Both the position numbers and the translations under genes were made by a program. This document shows, in pieces, positions 16,808 through 25,092 of a stretch of 64,000 bases of DNA. Positions within the stretch are counted from its first letter, which is position 1, and the number at the start of each line of letters is the position of its first letter. This DNA is from Flavobacterium circumlabens (GTDB lineage Bacteria; Bacteroidota; Bacteroidia; Flavobacteriales; Flavobacteriaceae), in assembly GCF_004345565.1 (NCBI RefSeq), contig NZ_SLWA01000009.1, positions 62,001 through 126,000 of the forward strand. The letters are read 5' to 3'. Below the pieces are notes generated by a model, which was not told the DNA's origin, made no database searches, and saw only the letters and a list, made by a program, of their open reading frames with translations.

Positions 16808-18229
16808 TTATTTGAGATTCATTTTTTTGTACATTTCATTATACTTTTCATAGTTGCGCAGGACAGTGGTAGGCGGGAGATTAAATTTACTGGCAATTTC
16901 GGACACGTTGCCGACACTGTTTATGGCATCTGTAAATCTGGTCGTATCTTCCGGAGTGTCTGTGAGGTTATTTCCTAAAAATATATTGAGGCGTTCTTCC
17001 TTGAACGTTTCGGGTGTGGTACGGACTGAATTGACAATCAGTTTTCTAACTTTAGCGATGGCATTGTCTTTTAGGTTTGTACCATAATACTTTGATTTTT
17101 GCAACAGGTCTTTATACAAGTCTGCCATACGCGAGAGGTTTTCTACTTCAGAGAAATTGTTCCAGAAGATATCAAAACTCAGACTGTCTACGACGCGATC
17201 CATGATGGAACCGGGTTTGAACTCCATCTTTTTACCCACCGTTATCATACACTTGGCCATTATAGCCGAGACGATGGGCAGTTCTTCTGAATTGATCTGC
17301 TGCTCACTGTCTTTTAAGGCTTTGAGCATTGCAATGTCGGGCAGTTCCAGTATTGGGGTATTGCTAAATTCGACGTTATCCTGTTCATTTTCCGTAACCA
17401 AATGAAGGATGTGTACCAATGCGGCCAGATAGGGGTGCTCTTTTATGGCAGTGCGGTCTGAAGCGGTGAGCAGTTTATAGTTATTGTAATCTTTGTAAGC
17501 ATATTGGATTTTGTCGAGCAGCAGGTATTGGCTGTCCTGCCTGTTAAATCCAAATTTGTTGTCATAGTAGAAAAAACTGTTATAAAAATCGGGTGCTTGC
17601 TTGTAACGCAATAAAAACTGGGTTTGATACCCGTTATAAATGTAAAAGGGAAAAATCCTGCGTTTTCCTTTTTTTCTGTACTTAAGAAAGTACAGGCCAT
17701 TTCTGAGCCGGGCAGAAAAAATAACAACTGCAGCTTCAGGATCTACAAACGAATTGTCGTAGTCGAAACGGATATTTAGTTTTCCTTTTGGATCGAACAG
17801 GGAAAAATTTTCAACAAGATCGGTAATTATTTCCTCTTTATACGGGGCATCTTTGTCAAAGGCGGCTGCAAAAAAAAAGAAATTTGGAATCTTATTCTGA
17901 TCGCCTGATGTACATTTTCTGCTCCCTATTTCGGCAGGAACTGAAAAATATTCGTGTGTGGTCGCAAATTCCATACTGGGTGAAGTCATCGGATAATGGT
18001 AATCCAGGATGAAAGACTCATTTTGACTGACAGTGAGGAAGTATTCTTCGAAGTAGTCTATAAAAGAAGCTTTTAGCTGGTAAATTCCTTTGGACAATGA
18101 AAGTTCAAGGCTCTGTGTTTCTTCCTCCACAATTTTGTTCAGACTGCCGTCGACGAGTACGAGCTGCAATCCCTCTAAGGACTGTCTGAAAGAAATATGA
18201 ATGGTATATTTAGTATCAGAATCGTTCAT
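16808..18229 (-). CDS. Unknown partner protein of the caspase operon, 473 aa
   Basis: No family recognised. Residues 1-70 look like a small beta-sandwich (YTIHISFRQSLEGLQLVLVD, LSLSKGIYQLKAS), PEGA-like in style and resembling the C-terminal domain of the caspase next door. The middle contains aromatic-rich strands (FFFFAAAFDKDAPY, VIFSARLRNGLYFLKYR) and a helical part from about residue 230. The extreme C-terminus (VSEIASKFNLPPTTVLRNYEKY) resembles a helix-turn-helix. No signal peptide or membrane segment. Its start overlaps the caspase stop by 14 bases, so translation is coupled. It may be the caspase's adaptor, regulator or substrate; this is inference from position and the shared domain. 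Confidence 0.85.
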   Translation of the reverse strand: MNDSDTKYTIHISFRQSLEGLQLVLVDGSLNKIVEEETQSLELSLSKGIYQLKASFIDYFEEYFLTVSQNESFILDYHYPMTSPSMEFATTHEYFSVPAEIGSRKCTSGDQNKIPNFFFFAAAFDKDAPYKEEIITDLVENFSLFDPKGKLNIRFDYDNSFVDPEAAVVIFSARLRNGLYFLKYRKKGKRRIFPFYIYNGYQTQFLLRYKQAPDFYNSFFYYDNKFGFNRQDSQYLLLDKIQYAYKDYNNYKLLTASDRTAIKEHPYLAALVHILHLVTENEQDNVEFSNTPILELPDIAMLKALKDSEQQINSEELPIVSAIMAKCMITVGKKMEFKPGSIMDRVVDSLSFDIFWNNFSEVENLSRMADLYKDLLQKSKYYGTNLKDNAIAKVRKLIVNSVRTTPETFKEERLNIFLGNNLTDTPEDTTRFTDAINSVGNVSEIASKFNLPPTTVLRNYEKYNEMYKKMNLK

Positions 18230-19265
18230 AACTGATTGTTTTTGGGGAATAATTGATAAATGTTTTAGGCGGTACTGTTGTATCCAGGTTGTCCTTTAAC
18301 TGATGAAAACCTTTGGCCAGTTCCGGTAGTTTCAAAATCTGTCCGGCTACCACGTCGCCTTGCCAGACACTTTCGAAATTCGGGCCGTAAAGCGTGATAT
18401 TTGAATTGCGCTCAAAGGTGATTATACAATTATATTCAGGCAATATCACAGGGACGGTACAGATCAGAATCTGATCTCCGCCGTTTAGTGTATCTGCAGA
18501 AGCATCCTGTGTTTTTTTGAATTTTTCGGCATGGCTTTTAAAATTGTTACGGATATGATCTTTAAGTGCCAGTGCGGTAATTTGCCCGGTGCCGTCACTG
18601 TCTGCATCGCCATTCAGGCTGTCAATAAGAAAAGTGGTAAAGGCGCCCCTTTTTTTGTCAGACTCTGATTCTTTAGGCAGTGCATCGGTTTCTGCCCCAC
18701 GATCTGGATTGCTTTCACTTACGGGATCCATTAGCACCTCATAACTCAATTTGCCATAGGCAGTAGAGTTACAAATAAGTACTCTGGGATTTCTGTTCCC
18801 AATTGGAAGGTTCCAGGAACCGGCAGGCGAATTGCCTTTAATCAGGGTATCATGTTCACGGCAGCAATCGAAGAAAATCAGTACCTCGTCAAACGCTCCT
18901 GCATTGGTAAACCAGGTGCGGTAATCCAGACCGGAAATACAATGGTTGATCAGGGCCGGCCAAAGGCGGAGGCAAAGGGCTGTATTGTCGAAAGTGACGC
19001 CTATGCCATGTCCGGAGAAATAAAAATACAGCCTGTTTGTTTCGTTGTTGTTTCTGGCAGCACGGTTGATCTTATCGATGGCTATGTCAATTTCGGGACC
19101 GCTCACGAGCATGTCTTCGCTGTTTGATACAAACAGTTTGAGGTTTTCCTTTTGTACACCGCCTTTTGTTTCCAGCCAATTGGCAAAAGCTTTGGCATCT
19201 GCTACGGCACCCGACAGCGGTTTCTTCTCGTAATGGTCGATTCCTATAACAATAGCATAATTCAT
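18216..19265 (-). CDS. Caspase-like (C14 family) cysteine protease
   Basis: The 349-residue protein has an N-terminal caspase/metacaspase p20-type domain (1-250): MNYAIVIGIDHYEKKPLSGA start, catalytic His86 in YFYFSGHGIG and catalytic Cys135 in VLIFFDCCREH. 'GAFTTFLIDSL' follows, as in the small-subunit region. Residues about 265-349 form a beta-rich C-terminal domain (CIITFERNSNITLYG, LPELAKGFHQLKDN). There is no signal peptide. Bacterial caspases of this kind act in conflict or cell-suicide modules, cutting partner proteins after activation. It sits between an alpha/beta hydrolase and an unknown protein in one operon, with a 2-base gap and a 14-base overlap. Confidence 0.93.
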   Translation of the reverse strand: MNYAIVIGIDHYEKKPLSGAVADAKAFANWLETKGGVQKENLKLFVSNSEDMLVSGPEIDIAIDKINRAARNNNETNRLYFYFSGHGIGVTFDNTALCLRLWPALINHCISGLDYRTWFTNAGAFDEVLIFFDCCREHDTLIKGNSPAGSWNLPIGNRNPRVLICNSTAYGKLSYEVLMDPVSESNPDRGAETDALPKESESDKKRGAFTTFLIDSLNGDADSDGTGQITALALKDHIRNNFKSHAEKFKKTQDASADTLNGGDQILICTVPVILPEYNCIITFERNSNITLYGPNFESVWQGDVVAGQILKLPELAKGFHQLKDNLDTTVPPKTFINYSPKTISYERF

Positions 19266-19267
19266 AA

Positions 19268-20716
19268 TTAAATGATATTTATAGTGGAAAGGATTGATTT
19301 TAACGTGGCACTGTTGTTGTCAAAATCGCCGTGTCGCAAAGAATCGGTCCACATGCTGTTATCTGCATTTGCAATATCCTTTGACAGTGCCAGTTTGTTG
19401 TTTGTAATAAAGCTGTTTATTACTTTCAGTTCGTCAAATTTAGCGTAACGTCCTTCAGCCTTGAACTGCTCATGAAGCCCCATTATTTTTGCATCTGTTT
19501 CGTCTTCAAACAAGCCCGATACAAGATAGAGCAGGGAGTAGGTGTAGAGGTATTTGACACAGTAATCTTTTTTCTCATACTGTTCCTCCATGGTAAACAT
19601 TTTGAATTTTTTAAAGACCCCGTTTTCTTTTGCAGGGATCCCTTTTGCGATAAACAGGTCGGTTCTGCAGGCAGGTGCGAGAAAAACGACATTGTTGTAT
19701 TTTAGCTGCCTGAAGTTTTCGGATGTTGCGGCCAGCATATTGCAGATCGCGATAGAGCCTGCACTATGGCCTACAAGTTCAATCGTGAATTTTTTACCGG
19801 CGGTTTGTCTTTTTTCGTAATGTCTTTCCAGAAGCTTAAGGAAATAGGTTCCGGCATGTAAATCGGCACCAGATAGTCCTTCGTTATCCGCAAACATTTG
19901 TTGGGCTTTTTCTTTCATTTCAGACCAGCCCCATTTGCCAATGCGGTCTATATATATTTTCCTGAAGGTTTCTTCTACAATAGTGGGGTAGAAATCATGA
20001 TGGGTTTCTTTTGCGTAACGTTTAAGAACAGCAAACGCAATTTTGGCTACAAGCGTGCCTATTGTCAGCAATAACCCCTTTGAATCGCCCCCATCAGGAT
20101 CAGCTGCTGCTACTTCAATTTCTTCTTCCTCTATTTCACTTTCTGCGCGGATCATCCTGTCGCTATCCTTTTTAAGATCGGCAAAAAAGCCTGTTTCATC
20201 TTCTTCATCAAATAGAATACTTCCGCCTCTGCTGCCCCTGTCTTCACTATTTTTGAGTTGATCGTTCAGTTCGGCAAACGGATATTCTTTTAGTTTTTCT
20301 GTTTCGATAGTAGCAGTGTCCAGCGTTTCACCACCACCCCTGGAGTCAACACCCAGCCTTTTGCCAACAAGTTTGATGACAAAATTCAGTACTTTCCGGA
20401 ATTGGCTTTCTGTACTCTTTAAGCTGAGGTTTTCTACTATGGTTTCCCAGAGTCCTGTTTCCCAGACGAACGTAACAGCATGTGTTTTGGAAGGAGCATC
20501 TGCGAAGTTGGCACGCATCACTTCTGCCGATCCCATTCCGCTGGTTTCATTCACAAGTCCGCCGTGAAAGTATACGAGCAATCTTTCGATGTCGTTATCG
20601 TCCAGGTGTTTGAACAGGTTGTCGATATCGGAGGGATCACTGTCGTAGTCTCCGGATTTTTTAAATGTTCCGCCCTGTCCGACGTTGATGTAATAGATTT
20701 TTTCAGGATTTGTCAT
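19268..20716 (-). CDS. Alpha/beta hydrolase (lipase/esterase-like) of the caspase operon
   Basis: The 482-residue cytoplasmic protein has an oxyanion motif at residues 49-54 (YFHGGLV). The nucleophile elbow is VGHSAGS with Ser318. A likely acid is Asp353 (FLAPACRTD) and a likely base His462 (SLRHGDFDNN). Residues 125-215 are an insertion rich in Gly, Asp and Glu (LFDEEDETGFF, EIEEEEIEVAAADPDGGD), looking disordered and exposed. That insertion is a plausible cleavage site for the caspase encoded next, which would release or activate the hydrolase; this is inference. A membrane segment near 215-230 (LLLTIGTLVAKIAFAV) could touch lipid. First gene of the operon. Confidence 0.88.
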   Translation of the reverse strand: MTNPEKIYYINVGQGGTFKKSGDYDSDPSDIDNLFKHLDDNDIERLLVYFHGGLVNETSGMGSAEVMRANFADAPSKTHAVTFVWETGLWETIVENLSLKSTESQFRKVLNFVIKLVGKRLGVDSRGGGETLDTATIETEKLKEYPFAELNDQLKNSEDRGSRGGSILFDEEDETGFFADLKKDSDRMIRAESEIEEEEIEVAAADPDGGDSKGLLLTIGTLVAKIAFAVLKRYAKETHHDFYPTIVEETFRKIYIDRIGKWGWSEMKEKAQQMFADNEGLSGADLHAGTYFLKLLERHYEKRQTAGKKFTIELVGHSAGSIAICNMLAATSENFRQLKYNNVVFLAPACRTDLFIAKGIPAKENGVFKKFKMFTMEEQYEKKDYCVKYLYTYSLLYLVSGLFEDETDAKIMGLHEQFKAEGRYAKFDELKVINSFITNNKLALSKDIANADNSMWTDSLRHGDFDNNSATLKSILSTINII

Positions 20717-21017
20717 TGGATTATGGTTGTTTTTGGTTGTTAATCTAATGGAGATGTTTAGTGTATGGCGATAAAAGTATGCACTTCCAATCTGAACATC
20801 ATGAAAAAAGCGGCACCTGTTTTACTGTAATTTTTACGCCTGTTTTCTTAGAGAATAAAAATTTTCCGTCTTACCCCTGTTTTGGATAGTAGTTGATCAG
20901 ATTTTATTATCAGATAGCTGTCTTAAAAGTTTTTTTTGGTCAACAGTTTAATAATCAGTGCTTTATTTTGGATAATAAAATAAAAAGTAAATTTAAAAAT
21001 AAAAAGGAGAGTAGTAA

Positions 21018-21055
21018 CGGGTAAAAACACCCGATTATTTTAGGGGTTTTTACCC
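21018..21055. promoter_or_regulatory. Two adjacent palindromes forming a larger inverted repeat
   Basis: CGGGT-N6-ACCCG at 21018-21033 is followed by GGGT-TTTT-ACCC at 21044-21055. GGGTAAAAAC (21019-21028) is also the exact reverse complement of GTTTTTACCC (21046-21055), so the whole can fold as a 10-bp hairpin or serve as two half-sites for a dimeric regulator. It lies about 300 bases upstream of the caspase operon start. Confidence 0.5.
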
Positions 21056-21333
21056 ATTGGAAAAGTATTAATATGTGTTTGTTATACTATTTAAAATTAG
21101 ATAAATGTTTTTAGAGTTGTAACATTCCTAATTTAGAGCAGATTTTATTACGGTCCCGAATCCTTTATAAGTCCTCTACTTACGGTAAATTGTAAATCGC
21201 TCAAAAAAGGGTCCTCTATAGGTTCCATCAGAAAAGTGAAAATTTTAAATAATTAAAAATATACTTCAGTCGCACTAGTAAAACAATTCTATTGTAGGAG
21301 TGAGTTATTTAATCTTATATATGTAATTAGCAA

Positions 21334-21423
21334 TTAATATGTTATAAGAAATAAAAGTTTTTCCTGCACCTGCAGATCATGCTGTACCATTTCGATTAGT
21401 TCCTTAGCGATACTTTCATTCAT
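21334..21423 (-). pseudogene. Remnant of a DUF6624-like gene (N-terminus only)
   Basis: ATG at 21423 opens 29 codons (MNESIAKELIEMVQHDLQVQ, EKLLFLITY) that resemble the N-terminus of DUF6624-type proteins, then a stop. The remaining domain is absent. Similarity is from memory of the family pattern. Confidence 0.4.
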
Positions 21424-21626
21424 GAGAATTCTTCCATATTACGGTTTAATTTACAAATGAATTTTGAAGAAAAAGGGAATAAAAGCACGCTTAATTAAAG
21501 TGTAATAGTTTTAAATAACAGCTTATAAAATTTTTACCGCTACAGGCCGGCGTGCGTTAAATGCTAAATTTTGTTATAGACTTTAATATTATTGATTTGT
21601 AAAAACCTTATTAAGTATTTATATAG

Positions 21627-21634
21627 TACTTTTG
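21627..21634 (+). promoter_or_regulatory. Putative -7 box TACTTTTG
   Basis: TAnnTTTG match 23 bases before the ATG of the receiver gene at 21657. No well-spaced -33 TTG is visible. Confidence 0.35.
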
Positions 21635-21656
21635 AAAAAAATTAAATCACTTCAAC

Positions 21657-22166
21657 ATGATAAGTTCTGAAAATTCATTCGAAACTTCTAAAGACATAAA
21701 AGAGAAAGAGCCGGTAAAAATAATTTTGGCTGAGGATGATAAAGATGATCAGGAATTATTTATGGAAGCTCTTAATGCAACAAAAGTTCCTTCTGAAGTA
21801 ATTACGGTAGAAAACGGGAAGGAATTGGTTGACACCCTGAAAGGTGGGGGCGAACCGAAACCTGATATGATTTTTATCGATATTAATATGCCAATCAAAG
21901 GAGGTAAGGAGGCACTGGCAGAAATAAAAAGCGATGAAGAACTGAAAGAAATCCCTGCAGTTATGCTCTCCACTTCCAATCACCCTAAAGATATTGAAGA
22001 TACTTTTAATAATGGGGCAAACCTCTTTATACAAAAACTAAATTCCTTTACGGGCTTTATTCTGATTCTTAAAAAAGTATTCATGCTCCACTGGTCGAAA
22101 GCTTTAATCAATCCTATAAAAAATATATTTTTTGTTTCTGAAAAGAATATAACTCAGGACAATTAA
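21657..22166 (+). CDS. Single-domain response regulator (Rcp1-like)
   Basis: The 169-residue protein has one receiver domain at about 20-145: acidic pair in IILAEDDKDDQELF, phosphoacceptor Asp in MIFIDINMPIKGGKE, Ser/Thr in AVMLSTSN and Lys in LFIQKLNSF. An N-terminal acidic extension and a C-terminal tail (KNIFFVSEKNITQDN) flank it; there is no DNA-binding domain. Rcp1-type proteins in Bacteroidota usually work with PAS or phytochrome-like kinases; none is adjacent here. Divergent from the caspase operon across a long spacer. Confidence 0.87.
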   Translation: MISSENSFETSKDIKEKEPVKIILAEDDKDDQELFMEALNATKVPSEVITVENGKELVDTLKGGGEPKPDMIFIDINMPIKGGKEALAEIKSDEELKEIPAVMLSTSNHPKDIEDTFNNGANLFIQKLNSFTGFILILKKVFMLHWSKALINPIKNIFFVSEKNITQDN

Positions 22167-22267
22167 CAATACTGAATATTGTAAAAAACCATGTGCCGCG
22201 ATTTTACCCACAAAACTCAAAATTTTAATTTTTTGTCATATTTCTTTGCCTAATCTACTGTCGGATA

Positions 22268-23344
22268 TTATTTGGTTTCAATAATATTTCCAGTTTCAGC
22301 CAAGCCGGATTTTACTTTTTGAACTGTTTTTCCAATTACCAGATTAATATTCGAAAAATAGGAGGGAAGACCTTCAGCAGCATTAGTTATATCAGTTCTA
22401 ATCTCAAAATGAAGGTGTGGAAAAAAGGAGCTGCCTGAAACACCAATTTGTGCAATTTCCTGTCCGGATTTTACCCAATCTCCCTTTTTATACTTTAAAC
22501 TGTTTTCTTTTAAATGGCCATAAATACTTACTGAACCATCTTTATGCTCCATTGCAATACAATTCCCATACAATTCCAAAGGGTTTTCTTTAAGCTTAGG
22601 GATGTCAAAATTTTTATCGTCTTTGTGATCGCCTGTCGCATAGAGTATTTTTCCATCAGCAGCTGCATAAACTGAATTTCCAAAACCAAAATAATCAGAA
22701 TTGTTTTTTCCTTTGTTTTTAAATTGATTGTTGTTAGAATCAAGTATTACAAAATCATAGGCATAACGCATGAAATTTGATTTTAAATCCAGCAATCTGA
22801 CAGGCTCGAAAGTATAGTCGAATCTTCGGTGATGCGAGTTACAATCATGCGCATCATATACAAGGACACGACCTTTTAAGGGTAATTTATACGTTATTTT
22901 TTGTTGATATTTTTTAGGTATAACACTAGTTTTTACAACGGTTTCATTCTCTTTCGGATCACTAAAAATCCATTCGAATTCTAATTTTGCCAAAGTAAAT
23001 GAATTATCAAATTCGGAAAAAGGATTAAATACCAAATGACTTTCCTTCCCATTCCAGTTGCGGGTTGGTACCAATAAAATACTGGGAGCAGTACCATTAT
23101 TATCAAGAAATCTTGTGTGAATCAAATGATTTTGATTGTCAAAAACCAAAACTTTAATACGTTGTAAAGTCAGTGTGTCTGTAGATTGATTTGAAATTAA
23201 AAAATCAAAATTGAGAATTTGTTTAGTGTCACTTTGCTCTATAAAAATGGAAGATGGTTTTGAATCAATCAAAATTTTATTTTGAGCGTCAGTCGGAATT
23301 CCGGAAAAAAATAATAGCAATGCGATGTAATAAACTGTTCTCAT
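22268..23344 (-). CDS. M23-family metallopeptidase, exported
   Basis: Signal peptide MRTVYYIALLLFFSGIPTDA; 358 residues. A beta-rich N-terminal half (about 25-170) precedes the LytM-type peptidase domain. Zinc-ligand candidates are in DCNSHHRRFDY, the Asp of YAYDF and HLHFEIRTD near residue 310. The groove strands are VYAAADGKILYA and CIAMEHKDGSVSIYGHLK. M23 enzymes cut peptidoglycan cross-bridges or act as wall-hydrolase regulators. The first motif is not the classic HxxxD spacing, so ligand assignment there is tentative. It appears monocistronic. Confidence 0.85.
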   Translation of the reverse strand: MRTVYYIALLLFFSGIPTDAQNKILIDSKPSSIFIEQSDTKQILNFDFLISNQSTDTLTLQRIKVLVFDNQNHLIHTRFLDNNGTAPSILLVPTRNWNGKESHLVFNPFSEFDNSFTLAKLEFEWIFSDPKENETVVKTSVIPKKYQQKITYKLPLKGRVLVYDAHDCNSHHRRFDYTFEPVRLLDLKSNFMRYAYDFVILDSNNNQFKNKGKNNSDYFGFGNSVYAAADGKILYATGDHKDDKNFDIPKLKENPLELYGNCIAMEHKDGSVSIYGHLKENSLKYKKGDWVKSGQEIAQIGVSGSSFFPHLHFEIRTDITNAAEGLPSYFSNINLVIGKTVQKVKSGLAETGNIIETK

Positions 23345-23770
23345 CTTTAATAGTTTTGGTGGTTATCTTATTTAAGACGATGATTTTTTTTTTAGGTTAC
23401 ATTAGCTCGTACATTTTACAATTAAAATAGTAGATCATTTAAAAAGAGGTAAGAAAGTTTTAAGGGCTTTGTCAAATTCAACAAAATTATTTCAAAGATG
23501 GAGAATTTAAATCAGCAGTAAATAAAATTTTTCTTTTTAAATAAAACTATTAGATTTATCTCCACCCAGCTAAGAATGTAATGACATAGATCAGTTGTAC
23601 AGATTAAAATTTATTTCATCACAAACAATTAGTTCTTTTGTATTGCTTACCTAACAAGTTAACTGTGGTTTTACATGGGTAATGCGTTAAAATTCTGAAA
23701 ATCAAATGTCAAAAAAATAGTTTAAAATGAGTTGTGAAAATAGCTTACACCCAAAAAAAACCTGCAAACT
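23345..23770. other. Gene-free stretch between M23 and Crp/Fnr genes
   Basis: No coding frame stands out. Near the right end, TGTGAAAATAGCTTACA (about 23735-23751) is an imperfect Crp-like inverted repeat that could allow autoregulation of the downstream gene; weak. Confidence 0.35.
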
Positions 23771-24337
23771 ATGGAGAAATTATTTAGAGCTCATCTGGAA
23801 AAAATAATTACACTAACCGATGAAGAGTTTGAGTATATAAAGTCTCATTTTTCAGTAATGAATTTTAAGAGACGTGATTTTCTTGTTAGAAAAGGCGAAA
23901 AGGTTACCTATGTTTTCTGGGTAATTTCAGGGCTTTTAAAGCTGAATTATGTAGATGACGCAGATAAGAATCATGTCGTAGCTTTTGCTATGGAAGACTG
24001 GTGGGAAGGGGATTATTATGCATTCTTTAACCAAAGTTCAGCAACAATGTCCCTACAGGCACTTGAAGATACCCAGGTGCTTTGTATGACTCTTGATAGT
24101 TATAATACTTTATGCAGGGAGTTTCACAAAATGGCCTACTTCTTTCTTGAGAAAGCCAACAAGGGGCACATTAGCTCTCAGCAGCGAATACTGGAATTAA
24201 TAAGCACGAATGCCAAAGAGCGCTATGATAAGCTCCTGAATCGATATCCGGTACTTTTCCAGCGCGTCTCCCATACCCTTATCGCCTCTTATCTTGGTGT
24301 AACCCGGGAGACACTCAGCAGGCTTACAGCACAATAA
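23771..24337 (+). CDS. Crp/Fnr-family transcriptional regulator
   Basis: 188 residues: a cyclic-nucleotide-binding-like roll (about 20-115, with FLVRKGEKVTYVFWVISGLL) and a C-terminal helix-turn-helix (HTLIASYLGVTRETLSRLTA). No FeS cysteine set. The recognition helix 'TRETLSRL' matches Crp-type readers of GTGA half-sites, and a perfect GTGA-N6-TCAC palindrome lies 19 bases after its stop, upstream of the RidA-like gene. This makes the downstream gene its probable target. Only distantly similar to the other Crp/Fnr protein at 12379. Confidence 0.87.
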   Translation: MEKLFRAHLEKIITLTDEEFEYIKSHFSVMNFKRRDFLVRKGEKVTYVFWVISGLLKLNYVDDADKNHVVAFAMEDWWEGDYYAFFNQSSATMSLQALEDTQVLCMTLDSYNTLCREFHKMAYFFLEKANKGHISSQQRILELISTNAKERYDKLLNRYPVLFQRVSHTLIASYLGVTRETLSRLTAQ

Positions 24338-24356
24338 TGTTTGTTACATGATAATT

Positions 24357-24370
24357 GTGAGATTTGTCAC
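24357..24370. promoter_or_regulatory. Crp-type palindrome GTGA-N6-TCAC
   Basis: GTGAGATTTGTCAC is a perfect match to the core of the classical Crp site. It is placed between a crp/fnr-family gene and the RidA-like gene, 56 bases upstream of the latter's ATG. Confidence 0.55.
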
Positions 24371-24426
24371 GATTAATAAATTAGGCTTTTTATGAACTTT
24401 GTCTTATTAATTTAAAACATCTGATT

Positions 24427-24900
24427 ATGGAAAGATTTGCTAAAGTTTTAGTACTTACATTATTAACTGTTGCACCTGTTGCGGCGCAAAATAAAAAAGA
24501 AAAACAAATGGAAAAAAGAGAATTCAGTCCGTGGAAATGGCAGGACGAGCTCAGCTATGTACAGGCTGTTGAGGTAAAAAATGTACAGAGTACCTTATAT
24601 GTTTCTGGTCAGGCAGCAGTGCATAGCGATGGCACCTCCAGTAATGCCGATATGCGTACCCAACTTGGACTGGCACTACAGAACCTTGAAAAAGTAATCA
24701 GCGAGGCGGGTTATGACCCTAAAAATATCGTTAGGTTAACTATTTACTCGACTTCCTCAAAAGAGTTTATTGAAAATTGCTTTGACATATTCCGGGATTT
24801 CGTAGCAAAACACGGAATGAAACAGGCACTTACTCTGCTACAGGTAGTTGCTTTGAATGAAACACTGAATGTAGAGTTGGAAGCTACTGTAGTAAAATAA
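24427..24900 (+). CDS. RidA-family protein with signal peptide
   Basis: 157 residues: a signal peptide (MERFAKVLVLTLLTVAPVAA) followed by a YjgF/YER057c/UK114 (RidA) domain. It has LYVSGQAAVHSDGTSS, ALQNLEKVISEAGYD and the conserved Arg in NIVRLTIYS, which in RidA binds the imine substrate's carboxylate. RidA deaminates reactive enamines and imines in the cytoplasm; an exported version should act in the periplasm, on unknown substrates. Probably regulated by the upstream Crp/Fnr gene product through the palindrome in between. A strong terminator follows. Confidence 0.87.
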   Translation: MERFAKVLVLTLLTVAPVAAQNKKEKQMEKREFSPWKWQDELSYVQAVEVKNVQSTLYVSGQAAVHSDGTSSNADMRTQLGLALQNLEKVISEAGYDPKNIVRLTIYSTSSKEFIENCFDIFRDFVAKHGMKQALTLLQVVALNETLNVELEATVVK

Positions 24901-24939
24901 TAATTTTAAACGTTTTAGCTATTTAGCTCTCTGTTGAAA

Positions 24940-24979
24940 TGCCCTCAAAAAATTAGACACTTTTTGAGGGCATTTTTTA
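24940..24979 (+). terminator. Terminator of the RidA-like gene
   Basis: TGCCCTCAAAAA pairs perfectly with TTTTTGAGGGCA around a 9-base loop, followed by TTTTTT. Confidence 0.85.
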
Positions 24980-25092
24980 TTAGAAATGAGAAAATGATAG
25001 TAATGATTTTTTTGAGTTGATCTGTGTAAAATTACATCTGACACGAATAGGATATCGCATTGCCCTAATGACTATCATTAGAAATAAAGCAT

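Larger units (their letters stand above)
20717..21656. other. 940-base gene-free region with operator-like repeats
   Basis: It lies between the caspase operon and a divergent receiver gene. It holds paired palindromes (21018-21055), a remnant coding for 29 residues (21334-21423, minus) and otherwise AT-rich sequence with only very short open frames, none supported. Confidence 0.6.

Noticed and set aside
16724..17405. Several plus-strand frames opposite the 473-aa gene
   Set aside because: Shadows of the caspase operon gene on the minus strand, which has coupling to its neighbour and a matching terminator.
21148..21228. 26-codon minus-strand frame in the long spacer
   Set aside because: Too short and without a family pattern; could be debris but not supportable.
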